Positions 6,547 to 14,200 of a stretch of 18,743 nucleotides of DNA are shown here, piece by piece. The first letter of the stretch is position 1; each line of letters begins with the position of its first letter. The stretch covers positions 1 to 18,743 of the forward strand of contig CALJKH010000076.1 of NCBI GenBank assembly GCA_937973575.1, given 5' to 3'. The translations under genes and the position numbers were made by a program. The notes beneath the pieces were generated by a model, which saw only the letters and a list, made by a program, of their open reading frames with translations, made no database searches and was not told where the DNA came from. This DNA is from an uncultured Solirubrobacterales bacterium (GTDB lineage: Bacteria > Actinomycetota > Thermoleophilia > Solirubrobacterales > Solirubrobacteraceae).

Positions 6547-7520
6547 CCAGCGAGCGGGTGGTGGCAGGCGACAACCGCCCCGCCAAGCTGGTCGCCCTGC
6601 GGTTCCGTCGTCTTGCAGACCTCGTCTGCGTAGGGACAACGAGTGTGGAATCGACAGCCGCTCGGGGGATTGGCCGGTGACGGGATGTCGCCACCGAGAA
6701 CAACACGATCGCCCTTGCGCGAAGGGTCAGGCTGGGGAACTGCGGAAAGCAGAGCCTGCGTATACGGATGCCTTGGTGACGCATATAAGTCCTCATTGCT
6801 AGCTAGCTCCGCGATCCGCCCCAGGTACATGACAGCGACCCGATCGCACATATGGCGAACAACCGAAAGGTCATGGGCGATGAAGATCATCGTCAAGCCA
6901 AGGTCGTTTTGAAGGTCGCTAAGGAGGTTCAAGATCTGAGCTTGGATTGAGACATCCAGCGCTGAGACTGGCTCATCTGCGATCAGCAGTTTTGGCTCAA
7001 GGGCGATAGCCCGTGCCACACCGATCCGTTGCCTCTGGCCTCCGGAGAACTCGTGTGGGTAACGGTTGTAATGCTCGGGGTTAAGGCCCACGCGGTCCAT
7101 CAGTTCCTGCACGCGCTTGCGCCGGGCGTCTGCACTGTCAAGCACGCCGTGAATTCGGAAGGGCTCCTCGATTATTGAACCGACCCGCTTCCGCGGATTC
7201 AGCGATGAGTACGGGTCCTGGAAGACCATCTGAATGTCGCGCCGGGCAGCCTTGAGGTCACGGCCCTTCAGGGTGGCGAGGTCCCTTCCCTCGAACATCA
7301 TGCTGCCGCTTGTGGGCTCAAGCAGCCTGGCAATCATTCGAGCAGTCGTGCTCTTGCCGCAGCCAGTCTCGCCGACGAGGCCGAGTGTCTCGCCGCGCTG
7401 AACATCAAAGCTGACACCGTCGACTGCCTGAACAGCTCCAACCTGCCGCTGGAACACGACACCCCGTGTGATCGGAAAGTGCTTTGTGAGGTCTTGGACT
7501 TGAAGCAGGGGCTCGCTCAA
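6543..7520 (-). CDS. oppF: Oligopeptide/dipeptide ABC transporter ATPase, OppF type
   Basis: The protein has 325 residues. It is one of the two cytoplasmic ATPases that power the peptide importer encoded by this gene cluster. Walker A is 'GETGCGKST' (50-58), the ABC signature 'SGGQRQR' (159-165), Walker B 'LLIADEP' (178-184) and the switch histidine 'AHD' (215-217). The C-terminal extension contains 'HPYTQALLSAVP' and four cysteines (289, 295, 302, 319) in the pattern C-x5-C-x6-C-x16-C, typical of the oligopeptide-type ATPases, where such cysteines can hold an iron-sulfur cluster. The start is TTG, overlapping the oppD stop (TTGA) with GGGAG seven bases before it. It is the last gene of the opp operon and converges on dtd with shared stop bases. 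Confidence 0.95.
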   Translation of the reverse strand: MSEPLLQVQDLTKHFPITRGVVFQRQVGAVQAVDGVSFDVQRGETLGLVGETGCGKSTTARMIARLLEPTSGSMMFEGRDLATLKGRDLKAARRDIQMVFQDPYSSLNPRKRVGSIIEEPFRIHGVLDSADARRKRVQELMDRVGLNPEHYNRYPHEFSGGQRQRIGVARAIALEPKLLIADEPVSALDVSIQAQILNLLSDLQNDLGLTMIFIAHDLSVVRHMCDRVAVMYLGRIAELASNEDLYASPRHPYTQALLSAVPQPDPSRKGDRVVLGGDIPSPANPPSGCRFHTRCPYADEVCKTTEPQGDQLGGAVVACHHPLAG

Positions 7521-8566
7521 GATTCAACTCCCAGAATTCCCTTGGCATCGTCGGGCCCACCGCCAGCGGCAAGAGCCTTCCAAGCCTTAGCGCGGGCGCT
7601 CACATCAAGGACGCAGGCAGCTGAGTGGTCCACCCCACCAGCCGGAGTTAATGCAGGCGGCTCGACAAGGCAGCTGGGTCCCGCATATGGGCAACGGGGA
7701 GCAAATGCACAACCAGTGGGCCGGTTGATCAAGCTCGGGGGCCGGCCATCGATTGGAATTAGAGGTTCACCTGGAGGGGAGTCCAAACGAGGAATTGAGC
7801 GCAGCAGCCCCCATGTATACGGGTGCTGTGGAGCACTAAATAGCTCCTCGGCTGAAGCACGCTCAACCAAACGACCCGCGTACATCACAGCGATCTCGTC
7901 GGCAGTCTGGGCAACCACGCCAAGGTCGTGAGTAATGATCACCATTGCCATGCCCAACTCATTGCGGAGACGGTCTAAGAGGTCTAGGACTTGAGCCTGA
8001 ACCGTCACATCGAGCGCGGTGGTGGGTTCGTCAGCAATTAGAAGCTTTGGCTCGTTAGCCAGAGCCATCGCGATCATTGCCCGCTGGCGCATCCCGCCAG
8101 AAAACTCGTGCGGCCAGGAATCGACACGGAGTGCTGGGTCGGGGATGCCGACCAAGCCAAGCAGCTCAATTGCTCTATCCCGAGCCTCGGCATCGGAGAG
8201 CTTCTGGTGAGCTTGGATTGCCTCGACGATCTGCGACCCAACCCGGAAGTAGGGATGCAACGAGGAGAGCGGGTCCTGGAAGATCATCGAGATAGGCCCA
8301 CCGCGGACTGACCTGAGTTCCTCATCGCTTAGATCAAGCAAGTTTCGCCCGTCGAAGATCGCTTCGCCTGAGATCTCGGTCCGGGCTGAGCGAGTCAGCC
8401 CCAGAAGCGAAAGGCCACCGACTGTCTTGCCAGACCCTGACTCGCCAACGATGCCTAAGGTCTTCCCCGGTTCGATCGACCACGACACTCCGTCGACCGC
8501 GTGAACGACACCGTCGTCAGTGTCAAACGAGACCTTGAGGTCTTTGATCTCAAGTAGTGGTGCCAT
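7517..8566 (-). CDS. oppD: Oligopeptide/dipeptide ABC transporter ATPase, OppD type
   Basis: The protein has 349 residues. It is the partner ATPase of OppF. Walker A is 'GESGSGKT' (41-48), the signature 'SGGMRQR' (156-162), Walker B 'LLIADEP' (175-181) and the switch 'THD' (212-214). 'SSLHP' (101-105) replaces the more common SSLNP. The C-terminal oligopeptide-type domain has 'QHPYTWGLL' and cysteines 286, 292, 299 and 318 in C-x5-C-x6-C-x18-C spacing, nearly the same as in OppF, so both subunits may bind a metal cluster. A further extension of about 30 alanine/glycine-rich residues ends the protein. The ATG overlaps the TAA stop of oppB by one base (TAATG), and its own stop overlaps oppF, so the three are probably translationally coupled. 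Confidence 0.95.
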   Translation of the reverse strand: MAPLLEIKDLKVSFDTDDGVVHAVDGVSWSIEPGKTLGIVGESGSGKTVGGLSLLGLTRSARTEISGEAIFDGRNLLDLSDEELRSVRGGPISMIFQDPLSSLHPYFRVGSQIVEAIQAHQKLSDAEARDRAIELLGLVGIPDPALRVDSWPHEFSGGMRQRAMIAMALANEPKLLIADEPTTALDVTVQAQVLDLLDRLRNELGMAMVIITHDLGVVAQTADEIAVMYAGRLVERASAEELFSAPQHPYTWGLLRSIPRLDSPPGEPLIPIDGRPPSLINRPTGCAFAPRCPYAGPSCLVEPPALTPAGGVDHSAACVLDVSARAKAWKALAAGGGPDDAKGILGVES

Positions 8567-9528
8567 TACTCGTACCTCACCCTTGGATCAAGGAATGCGT
8601 AGACGATGTCCACTACGAGGTTCGCGAAGATGATGAAGAACGCGCCGAGCAGCACAGTCCCTTGGATCATCGGCAGGTCGGCTCTGAGAATTGCGTCATA
8701 AGCCTGTCGCCCGACACCGGGGATGTTGAAGACCACCTCGATCAGGACGGCGCCACCGAGTAGGAGACCTAAGTCCATTCCAAAGACTGTGACGATCGGC
8801 GTAAGGGCTGAGCGCAGTCCATGCTTGAGGACAACGCGCCGCTCCGTCAGGCCTTTCGCTCGTGCAGTGCGGATGTAGTCCTCGCCCATCACTTCGAGCA
8901 GGTTGCCGCGGAGAAGGCGCGAGTAAAACGCAGCGAAGCTGATCGCTAGGACACTCCACGGGAGGATCAGCGAGTTGAACCACTGGAACGGATCTGAAGT
9001 GATCGGCACGTAGCTGTTCGCACTTCCAAACAGCGGGATCAAGCCAATGTCGTCAGCAAAGAGGTAGAGCGCGACAAGGCCAAGCCAGTACTCGGGAGCA
9101 CTGATGCCAACAAGCGCCAAGCCCATTGCTGTCCGGTCCAGCTTTGACCTGCGCCTAACAGCGCTGATCACCCCGACCAGTACCCCGAAGAACAACCACA
9201 GGATCGAAGCCCCAACGGCAACTGAGATGGTCGCTGGGACTCGGGCGAGAATCAACTCCTTGACGGGCTGCTCATTGACATATGAGTAGCCAAAGTCACC
9301 CTTGGTGAAGATGTCCCTGAGGTAGTTCCCGAACTGCACTAGCAGCGGTTTGTCCAAGCCCATCCGGTGCCGGATCTGCTCAACCTGCGCCGGCGACGCA
9401 TGCCGTCCCGCCCGAAGTTGGGCGGGATCAGCCGTCGGGAAGACATAGAAGATCACGAACGTCACGAGGCTGACCAAGAACAGCAAGACGGCCACCCAAA
9501 GGAGTCGTCTCGCTATGTACCTAGCCAT
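8566..9528 (-). CDS. oppB: Oligopeptide/dipeptide ABC transporter permease, OppB type
   Basis: The protein has 320 residues and is an inner-membrane permease subunit. It starts with the OppB/DppB form 'MARYIARRLLWVAVLLFLVS', with the first membrane span at about 9-30. An extracytoplasmic loop with 'MGLDKPLLVQFGNYL' (56-70) follows, then about five more hydrophobic segments. The cytoplasmic EAA loop that docks the ATPases is 'TARAKGLTERRVVLKHGLR' (221-239), followed by 'ALTPIVTVFG'. 'EVVFNIPGVG' (264-273) is the usual OppB stretch. It lies between oppA, 79 bases upstream with a strong hairpin in the gap, and oppD, which it overlaps by one base. A GGAAGG run 11 bases before the ATG is a loosely placed ribosome site. 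Confidence 0.95.
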   Translation of the reverse strand: MARYIARRLLWVAVLLFLVSLVTFVIFYVFPTADPAQLRAGRHASPAQVEQIRHRMGLDKPLLVQFGNYLRDIFTKGDFGYSYVNEQPVKELILARVPATISVAVGASILWLFFGVLVGVISAVRRRSKLDRTAMGLALVGISAPEYWLGLVALYLFADDIGLIPLFGSANSYVPITSDPFQWFNSLILPWSVLAISFAAFYSRLLRGNLLEVMGEDYIRTARAKGLTERRVVLKHGLRSALTPIVTVFGMDLGLLLGGAVLIEVVFNIPGVGRQAYDAILRADLPMIQGTVLLGAFFIIFANLVVDIVYAFLDPRVRYE

Positions 9529-9560
9529 GCCTAGATCAGCCTTCCGGGCCTAAGGGCGAA

Positions 9561-9592
9561 CCGACCCACCTCACTGATGTGAGGCAGGTCGG
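9561..9592 (-). terminator. Intercistronic hairpin after oppA (mRNA stabiliser or attenuator)
   Basis: The arms CCGACC/GGTCGG (9561-9566 with 9587-9592) and CCTCAC/GTGAGG (9569-9574 with 9579-9584) stack around a symmetrical two-base internal loop and a four-base loop, giving 12 pairs. It sits 15 bases after the oppA stop in transcript direction and before oppB. There is no uridine run behind it, so simple intrinsic termination is unlikely. A 3' stabiliser or processing site that keeps oppA mRNA more abundant than oppB is the likely role, which is inference. Confidence 0.65.
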
Positions 9593-9607
9593 ACACCGCA
9601 AAGGGGT

Positions 9608-11407
9608 CTACTTGATTGAAGTAAACGACAGGTCCCAGGACGAGTTGAACTTGTTCACAACGCCCTTGATGTTGGCTGACGCGATGTTTGGTGAGTTGTC
9701 CCATACCCATGGCACGGCTGGGGCTTGGGCAGTGATCTGCTTGTCAATCGCAGCCCACTGGCTCGCTGCCTTGGCCGGATCAGTTTCAACCTGAGCCTTG
9801 GCCATTGCGTCATTGATTGCTGGGACGTTGAGCTGCGGCCAGTTCGAGTTGTTCGCAGGCACGATGTTGTTGCCGTTGAACGTTGGGACCAGAAGAGTCT
9901 GCGCGTCGTTGAAGTCCTTCAGCCAACCCACGTTCGGGCAAACCGCTGGCTGCTTCTTGGGCGCATTGCAGAACTGGGTGTACATCGAGTCCTGGGTAAC
10001 GAGCTGAAGCTTCGTCTTAAAGCCAAGCTTCTGAAGCTGATTCTGAGTTACCTCAGCTGTCTTCTGAGCCTTGCCTCCTGAGGTGCCGACGATCGTCAGC
10101 GTCTCATTTCCCGTGTAGAGACCGGTTGGGTAACCAGCCTTCTTCATGTAGGACTTGGCAAGCTCAATGTTGCCACTCGGGTTGGCAAGGAAGTCATCGC
10201 CAGGGCCTGCGTTTCCGCCAGCCTCATCAAAGCCAGGAATTCCTGGCGGAATGAAGTGCGTTGCAATCTCACCTGAGACCGGGCCGCCGATCAGCTTGCG
10301 GACGAGCGCCCTGTCAAACCCAGCAATGATCGCCTTGCGAACATTGAGGTTGTTAAGCGGCTTGAAAGTCGTGTTAAGGGCGATGTACCGAATGCCGCCT
10401 GACGGAGCAAGGACCAGCTGCGGTGACTTCTTCTTCAGAAGCGACTGCAAGGTTGCGACTGGTGGGCCGACATCGCCACCGATCAGGCTCTGGCCATCGA
10501 GGATCTGCGGTGCAGCGACACTCGGGTTGTCGTTGCCTTCATCAATTTGGTACCCGTCGGCATAAGCCTTCCGGTAGTCAGTTGCCGCATCCCAATTCGG
10601 ATTGCGCACAAGCTCGATGCTCTGAGTTGGCTTGTAGCCAACTGTGTTGCCCTGGGCGTCGTTCTTGATCATGTACGGACCGGTTGCGACTTGGTGAGTG
10701 CCGTACTTCGAGGTGAGTCCACTGTCGAACCCGTTCTTCGTTACATAGTCACGCGGCACAGGAGCTGAGAGAGGAAGCGCGAGCGCCCCTACGACAGCTG
10801 CAGTCGCATAGCCAGTTACACCCTTTGGCAGTCCCGAAGGCTGCTTGAGGCTGAAGACGATGGTGTGCGAGTCAGGCGTCGTGATCCCGCTGATGTCCTT
10901 GGCCTTGCCGGATGTGAGTTCTTCAACTCCCTTGATGCTGCCCATGTAGGCGCCGGCGTAGCCATTGGCTACGGAAGGATTGAAGCCACGCTCAATTGCG
11001 TACTTGACATCGTCAGCAACTACCTCGCGGTTAACTGGTGGGCTGAACTTGATTCCAGGCTTGATCTTGACTGTGATCGTCGCGCCGCCATTGGTGATGA
11101 CTGGCTGACCCTCGGCGAGATCCGGTGTTGGCGTCTTCTCCTCATCAGGCGACCATGAATAGAGCGGGCGCTGAGTCGCGTAATCGATCATGTAGGAGAG
11201 TTGGTAGTAAGCAGCACCCGGGTCGATGTAATCGACATCAGATGACCAAAGCATCTTGATCACGCCGCCCTTCTTGCCAGTTGTGTCCTGAGTCTTGGCG
11301 ACCAGGTTCGATCCTCCGCCACTTGAGCCGCTGCTGCCGCATCCAGTCACAACTGCGGCCATGCAAACGACAAGTGCCGGAGCGAGATAACGCTTCACCT
11401 TGTTCAC
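9608..11407 (-). CDS. oppA: Peptide-binding lipoprotein, SBP family 5 (OppA/DppA type)
   Basis: The protein has 599 residues and is the extracytoplasmic receptor of the importer. The GTG start gives 'MNKVKRYLAPALVVCMAAVVTGC' with a lipobox ending at Cys23, followed by a Ser/Gly linker, so it should be a membrane-anchored lipoprotein. Family 5 features include 'GGVIKMLWSSDVDYIDPG', 'TITVKIKPGIKFSPP', 'VVADDVKYAIERGFNP' and, further on, 'ALNTTFKPLNNLNVRKAIIAGFDRALV', the central stretch typical of this family. The late part 'VGWLKDFNDAQTLLVPTF' is also family-like. AAAGG lies nine bases before the GTG. The gene is preceded by oppC (57-base gap with a hairpin) and followed by a stronger hairpin before oppB. 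Ligand specificity (di-, tri- or oligopeptide, or nickel chelate) cannot be read from sequence alone. Confidence 0.93.
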   Translation of the reverse strand: MNKVKRYLAPALVVCMAAVVTGCGSSGSSGGGSNLVAKTQDTTGKKGGVIKMLWSSDVDYIDPGAAYYQLSYMIDYATQRPLYSWSPDEEKTPTPDLAEGQPVITNGGATITVKIKPGIKFSPPVNREVVADDVKYAIERGFNPSVANGYAGAYMGSIKGVEELTSGKAKDISGITTPDSHTIVFSLKQPSGLPKGVTGYATAAVVGALALPLSAPVPRDYVTKNGFDSGLTSKYGTHQVATGPYMIKNDAQGNTVGYKPTQSIELVRNPNWDAATDYRKAYADGYQIDEGNDNPSVAAPQILDGQSLIGGDVGPPVATLQSLLKKKSPQLVLAPSGGIRYIALNTTFKPLNNLNVRKAIIAGFDRALVRKLIGGPVSGEIATHFIPPGIPGFDEAGGNAGPGDDFLANPSGNIELAKSYMKKAGYPTGLYTGNETLTIVGTSGGKAQKTAEVTQNQLQKLGFKTKLQLVTQDSMYTQFCNAPKKQPAVCPNVGWLKDFNDAQTLLVPTFNGNNIVPANNSNWPQLNVPAINDAMAKAQVETDPAKAASQWAAIDKQITAQAPAVPWVWDNSPNIASANIKGVVNKFNSSWDLSFTSIK

Positions 11408-11422
11408 GGGTACTACCTTTCC

Positions 11423-11438
11423 CCCGGTGAAAACCGGG
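11423..11438 (-). promoter_or_regulatory. Small GC-rich hairpin in the oppC-oppA gap
   Basis: The transcript strand reads CCCGGT, loop TTTC, ACCGGG: six perfect pairs with a tetraloop. It ends directly against the purine-rich ribosome-binding region of oppA. It may set the 5' end of a processed oppA mRNA. A six-pair stem alone is not statistically striking; the position in a 57-base gap is what makes it worth noting. Confidence 0.4.
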
Positions 11439-11464
11439 CTTGGTTACACATCTGATTGAAAGTC

Positions 11465-12439
11465 TTAGTCATCGCTGCGCGGATTGAGGGCATCCGAAAG
11501 CCCGTCGCCCAGAAGATTGAATGCGAGCACGGTCATAACGAGGGCAAGGCCGGGCGCGAGCAGGTACCACCAGGCCGTGTCGAAGGTGTTGACTGCGTCG
11601 CCGATCATCGCTCCCCATGAAGGAGTCGATGGGGACACCCCAACTCCAAGGAAGGACAGCGCTGCCTCAAAGAGCACATTCGACGGGATGATCAACGTCG
11701 CGTAGACGATGGTCGGGACCACCAGATTCGGCAGCAGCTCGCGGGTAATGATCCGGAAGTTGGACGCCCCGATCGAGCGGGCGGAGTCGACAAAGTCCTT
11801 CTCTCGCATTGACAGGACCTGGCCGCGTATTAGTCGCGCCGGGTACGTCCATGTGACGAGAGCAATTACAGCGATCACAGTTGTGATCCCCGGCTGAATA
11901 AGGCCGCCTGCGCAACCGTCGCCGAATGAACACGCCGACGACAACCCGATCGCCAACATCAGGATCGGGAACGAGAGCAGGACGTCAATCAACAGGCGCG
12001 AGACCACGGTGTCGACCCAGCCCCTGTAATAGCCAGCCAGGACCCCAAGCGAGACGCCAAGGACGGTAGCGATCAGAGTCGAGGCGAAGGCAACAACTAG
12101 AGCAACCCGTGACCCGTAGATCGTCCGCGCGAGGACATCTCGGCCGAGGCTGTCAACGCCTAATGGGTGTGACCCTGAAGGACCAGCTGGGAGCCCCGCC
12201 TCATCCAGAGCATTGGTGTCCAACTTATTAGGGGCCGGAAGCCCTAAAGCCTTGACGAGCAGCGGCGCTGTGATCGCGACCAAGATCAAAAGCACAATGA
12301 ACCCAAGGGAAGCAAGCGCGAAGCGATCCTTCTTCAGCCGGCGCCAAAAGAGTTGCCAAGGAGTTCGAGCTACAACTACCTCGGGGTGGCCAATCTCCCC
12401 GGCGTCGAAAGCCTCCTCAAGCAGACTGCCAGTTCCCAT
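11465..12439 (-). CDS. oppC: Oligopeptide/dipeptide ABC transporter permease, OppC type
   Basis: The protein has 324 residues and is the second permease of the peptide importer. The N-terminus has the OppC/DppC form: a cytoplasmic lead with 'LFWRRLKKDRFALASLG' (30-46) and a first membrane span at about 41-62. The periplasmic-side motif 'HPLGVDSLGRDVLART' (91-106) is diagnostic for OppC. The EAA docking loop is 'ARSIGASNFRIITRELLPNL' (220-239), followed by 'ALSFLGVGVSPSTPSWG' near the C-terminus. A small cysteine pair, 'CSFGDGC' (170-176), sits in an outside loop. It is the first gene of the operon, ahead of the binding protein, which is unusual, and its ATG lies 68 bases from the divergent tRNA gene. 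The promoter of the whole operon should lie in that gap, but I see no convincing -35/-10 pair. Confidence 0.95.
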   Translation of the reverse strand: MGTGSLLEEAFDAGEIGHPEVVVARTPWQLFWRRLKKDRFALASLGFIVLLILVAITAPLLVKALGLPAPNKLDTNALDEAGLPAGPSGSHPLGVDSLGRDVLARTIYGSRVALVVAFASTLIATVLGVSLGVLAGYYRGWVDTVVSRLLIDVLLSFPILMLAIGLSSACSFGDGCAGGLIQPGITTVIAVIALVTWTYPARLIRGQVLSMREKDFVDSARSIGASNFRIITRELLPNLVVPTIVYATLIIPSNVLFEAALSFLGVGVSPSTPSWGAMIGDAVNTFDTAWWYLLAPGLALVMTVLAFNLLGDGLSDALNPRSDD

Positions 12440-12507
12440 TCGCGGAGCCTATTGGCATTGCCGGAAGCAGCAAACTGGCCTGTCCACCTTTACCCTCCAG
12501 CGAACAC

Positions 12508-12581
<74 letters not shown>

Positions 12582-12593
12582 CTGAAGTCGGTT

Positions 12594-12609
12594 GACCGCG
12601 CTAGCGGTC
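12594..12609. terminator. Possible two-way hairpin between tRNA-Arg and pyrE
   Basis: GACCGC, loop GCTA, GCGGTC makes a perfect six-pair stem 12 bases behind the tRNA. It also spans the end of pyrE, whose TAG stop (12601-12603, minus strand) lies in the loop. No T-run follows on either side, so termination strength is doubtful. Confidence 0.35.
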
Positions 12610-13164
12610 GTCGCGATCCGGATGAACGTCGTCAATTGTGGTCAGCGCCGTAAACGGCGCGCCAGCGGCAGCCTCAAGCGCATCGCCACCACCTGCCAAG
12701 CGGTCAAGTACTGCGATCACCCCGACTACTTCGTAGCCAGCGTTCTGTATGACTTCAATCGCCTTGACTGTTGAACCGCCAGTTGTAACGACGTCTTCAA
12801 CCATCAAACACTTTTCGCCTTGAACAAGGTCCGGGCCTTCGATCTGCTTGCCAGCGCCGTGGTCCTTTGGCTCCTTGCGAACAAAGAAAGCCTTGGCATC
12901 AGCACCACCGGCAAGTGCAGCGCAGGCGATTGGGTCAGCGCCCATCGTCATGCCACCCACAGCTGTCGCTCCCCTCAGCTCCGCCTCCGCAGCAACCAGG
13001 CGACCGAGCGCGATAAATCCGCGCGGCTGCATGATCGCCTTCTTGGCGTCGATCAGATAGGTGGACTTACGCCCACTGGCGAGAGTGAAGTCTCCTCGGA
13101 GCAGCGCGTGCTCGCGGAGTTCTTCGATTAGTACTTGTCGGTCAGCTTCTAGGTCAGCGCTCAT
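12601..13164 (-). CDS. pyrE: Orotate phosphoribosyltransferase
   Basis: The protein has 187 residues. It joins orotate and PRPP to orotidine 5'-phosphate in de novo UMP synthesis (cytoplasm). The motifs match the family: 'FTLASGRKSTYLIDAKK' (26-42), 'GGMTMGADPIACA' (70-82), 'FFVRKEPKDHGAGKQIEG' (93-110) with the catalytic Lys/His loop, and the PRPP-binding loop 'MVEDVVTTGGST' (121-132). AGGA eight bases before the ATG is a good ribosome site. It is the last gene of a minus-strand group: the L,D-transpeptidase stop lies only 19 bases before its start, so read-through expression is likely. No other pyrimidine genes are present. Its stop codon sits in the loop of a hairpin shared with the convergent tRNA. 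Confidence 0.96.
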   Translation of the reverse strand: MSADLEADRQVLIEELREHALLRGDFTLASGRKSTYLIDAKKAIMQPRGFIALGRLVAAEAELRGATAVGGMTMGADPIACAALAGGADAKAFFVRKEPKDHGAGKQIEGPDLVQGEKCLMVEDVVTTGGSTVKAIEVIQNAGYEVVGVIAVLDRLAGGGDALEAAAGAPFTALTTIDDVHPDRDDR

Positions 13165-13183
13165 ACGCTGGATCCTGCCACGA

Positions 13184-14191
13184 CTACCAGAAGACTGCTA
13201 TCCACTCGCCCAGCTTGATGCGGTTGTAGATGTGAACTGCTGACGGAACCCAAGTGCGCAAGCAGCCGTGGCTTGCAGCGTAGGTGGGAAGTTCGACATA
13301 CCCGTGAACCGCGTATCCGTTGTGGAAGTAGGTGGAGTAGACCATCCCGTGGCCGTTCGTACCAGGCTCACGCATGTAGAACCTGTACTTACCTAGAACG
13401 GTTGGAGTTGAGGGCTTGCCGGAGCTGATCGGGTGGATTTCGAGAGCCTTCGTACCGTTGTAAAAGGTCAAGACTTGCTTCGATAGGTCCGCTTCAAGGT
13501 GCTCACCCAGATTGGGGTAGCGGGCGTGGATCCCACCCTGCCCAATCTGCAGGAGGTGGTAGATCCGCTGAGAGGGCGTCTCGATGCGACTCATTCGGTT
13601 CACCTTGCGGAATGCGAGAACTGCCTTGCCTGTGCCGGCGCCGTAAGTACTGCCGTGGGGTGCGTAGTAGCCCTTACCGCGGAGCATCGCTAAGAGGATG
13701 CTGACTCCAGTTCCCCGTGATCCAAAGCTGGACGCAAGCCGGTAGACGGTTGGTCCACCAGCTGACTTGCTGAAGGCATCAGCGAGACCGCTTGCAGCAT
13801 GCTCGACCTTCCATGTGATCTTGCCGGACTTCCAAATGTTCGTCCTGTAGCTGAAGACGGCCGAGGAGCAGCCCTGGCTTGTGGAAGTAACTGTGCTGGA
13901 ACGAACCTGTCGGCCGCCAACGAACACCTTCACTGCTAATGGATCCCCTCCAAGCGAGGCTCCGTTGATACGCCCGTAGAACCTGAGGCGCTCACCGGCG
14001 GCGCTGTAGTCGCGGCCCTTATACCTGTAGGCCCCGGCTACACCAAGCGTCAAATTGGGAGTTGGGAGGGAGCTAGTCCTGGCCCGGCTGCAGACTGCCT
14101 TGGCGGTGGTTGCCGAAGAGGTTGCAGGCGCTAACGCCAGCAAAACCGTTGCAGCCAATGTCGCGCCAACAAGTGCCTTATGCGTCTTCAT
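13184..14191 (-). CDS. Secreted L,D-transpeptidase (YkuD domain) with peptidoglycan-binding-like region
   Basis: The protein has 335 residues and is exported. A signal peptide covers about 1-27 ('MKTHKALVGATLAATVLLAL...SSA'). The middle (about 155-215) resembles a PG_binding_1 helical domain: 'GVSILLAMLRGKGYYAP' and 'TGKAVLAFRKVNRM'. The YkuD domain occupies about 230-335, with the conserved His296 ('AVHGYVELP') and the catalytic motif 'SHGCLR' (307-312, nucleophile Cys310). Such enzymes form 3-3 cross-links between meso-diaminopimelate residues in peptidoglycan or attach proteins to it. The first part (35-150) is a beta-rich region I do not recognise. The start is nine bases after the stop of the CPBP protease, with no good Shine-Dalgarno, so translational coupling is probable. 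Confidence 0.93.
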   Translation of the reverse strand: MKTHKALVGATLAATVLLALAPATSSATTAKAVCSRARTSSLPTPNLTLGVAGAYRYKGRDYSAAGERLRFYGRINGASLGGDPLAVKVFVGGRQVRSSTVTSTSQGCSSAVFSYRTNIWKSGKITWKVEHAASGLADAFSKSAGGPTVYRLASSFGSRGTGVSILLAMLRGKGYYAPHGSTYGAGTGKAVLAFRKVNRMSRIETPSQRIYHLLQIGQGGIHARYPNLGEHLEADLSKQVLTFYNGTKALEIHPISSGKPSTPTVLGKYRFYMREPGTNGHGMVYSTYFHNGYAVHGYVELPTYAASHGCLRTWVPSAVHIYNRIKLGEWIAVFW

Positions 14192-14200
14192 GGAAAGAGC

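Noticed and set aside
12428..12479. Seven-base inverted repeat (GCCAGTT/AACTGGC) around the oppC start codon
   Set aside because: With a 38-base spacer, repeats of this length are expected many times by chance in a window of this size; nothing else supports a function.
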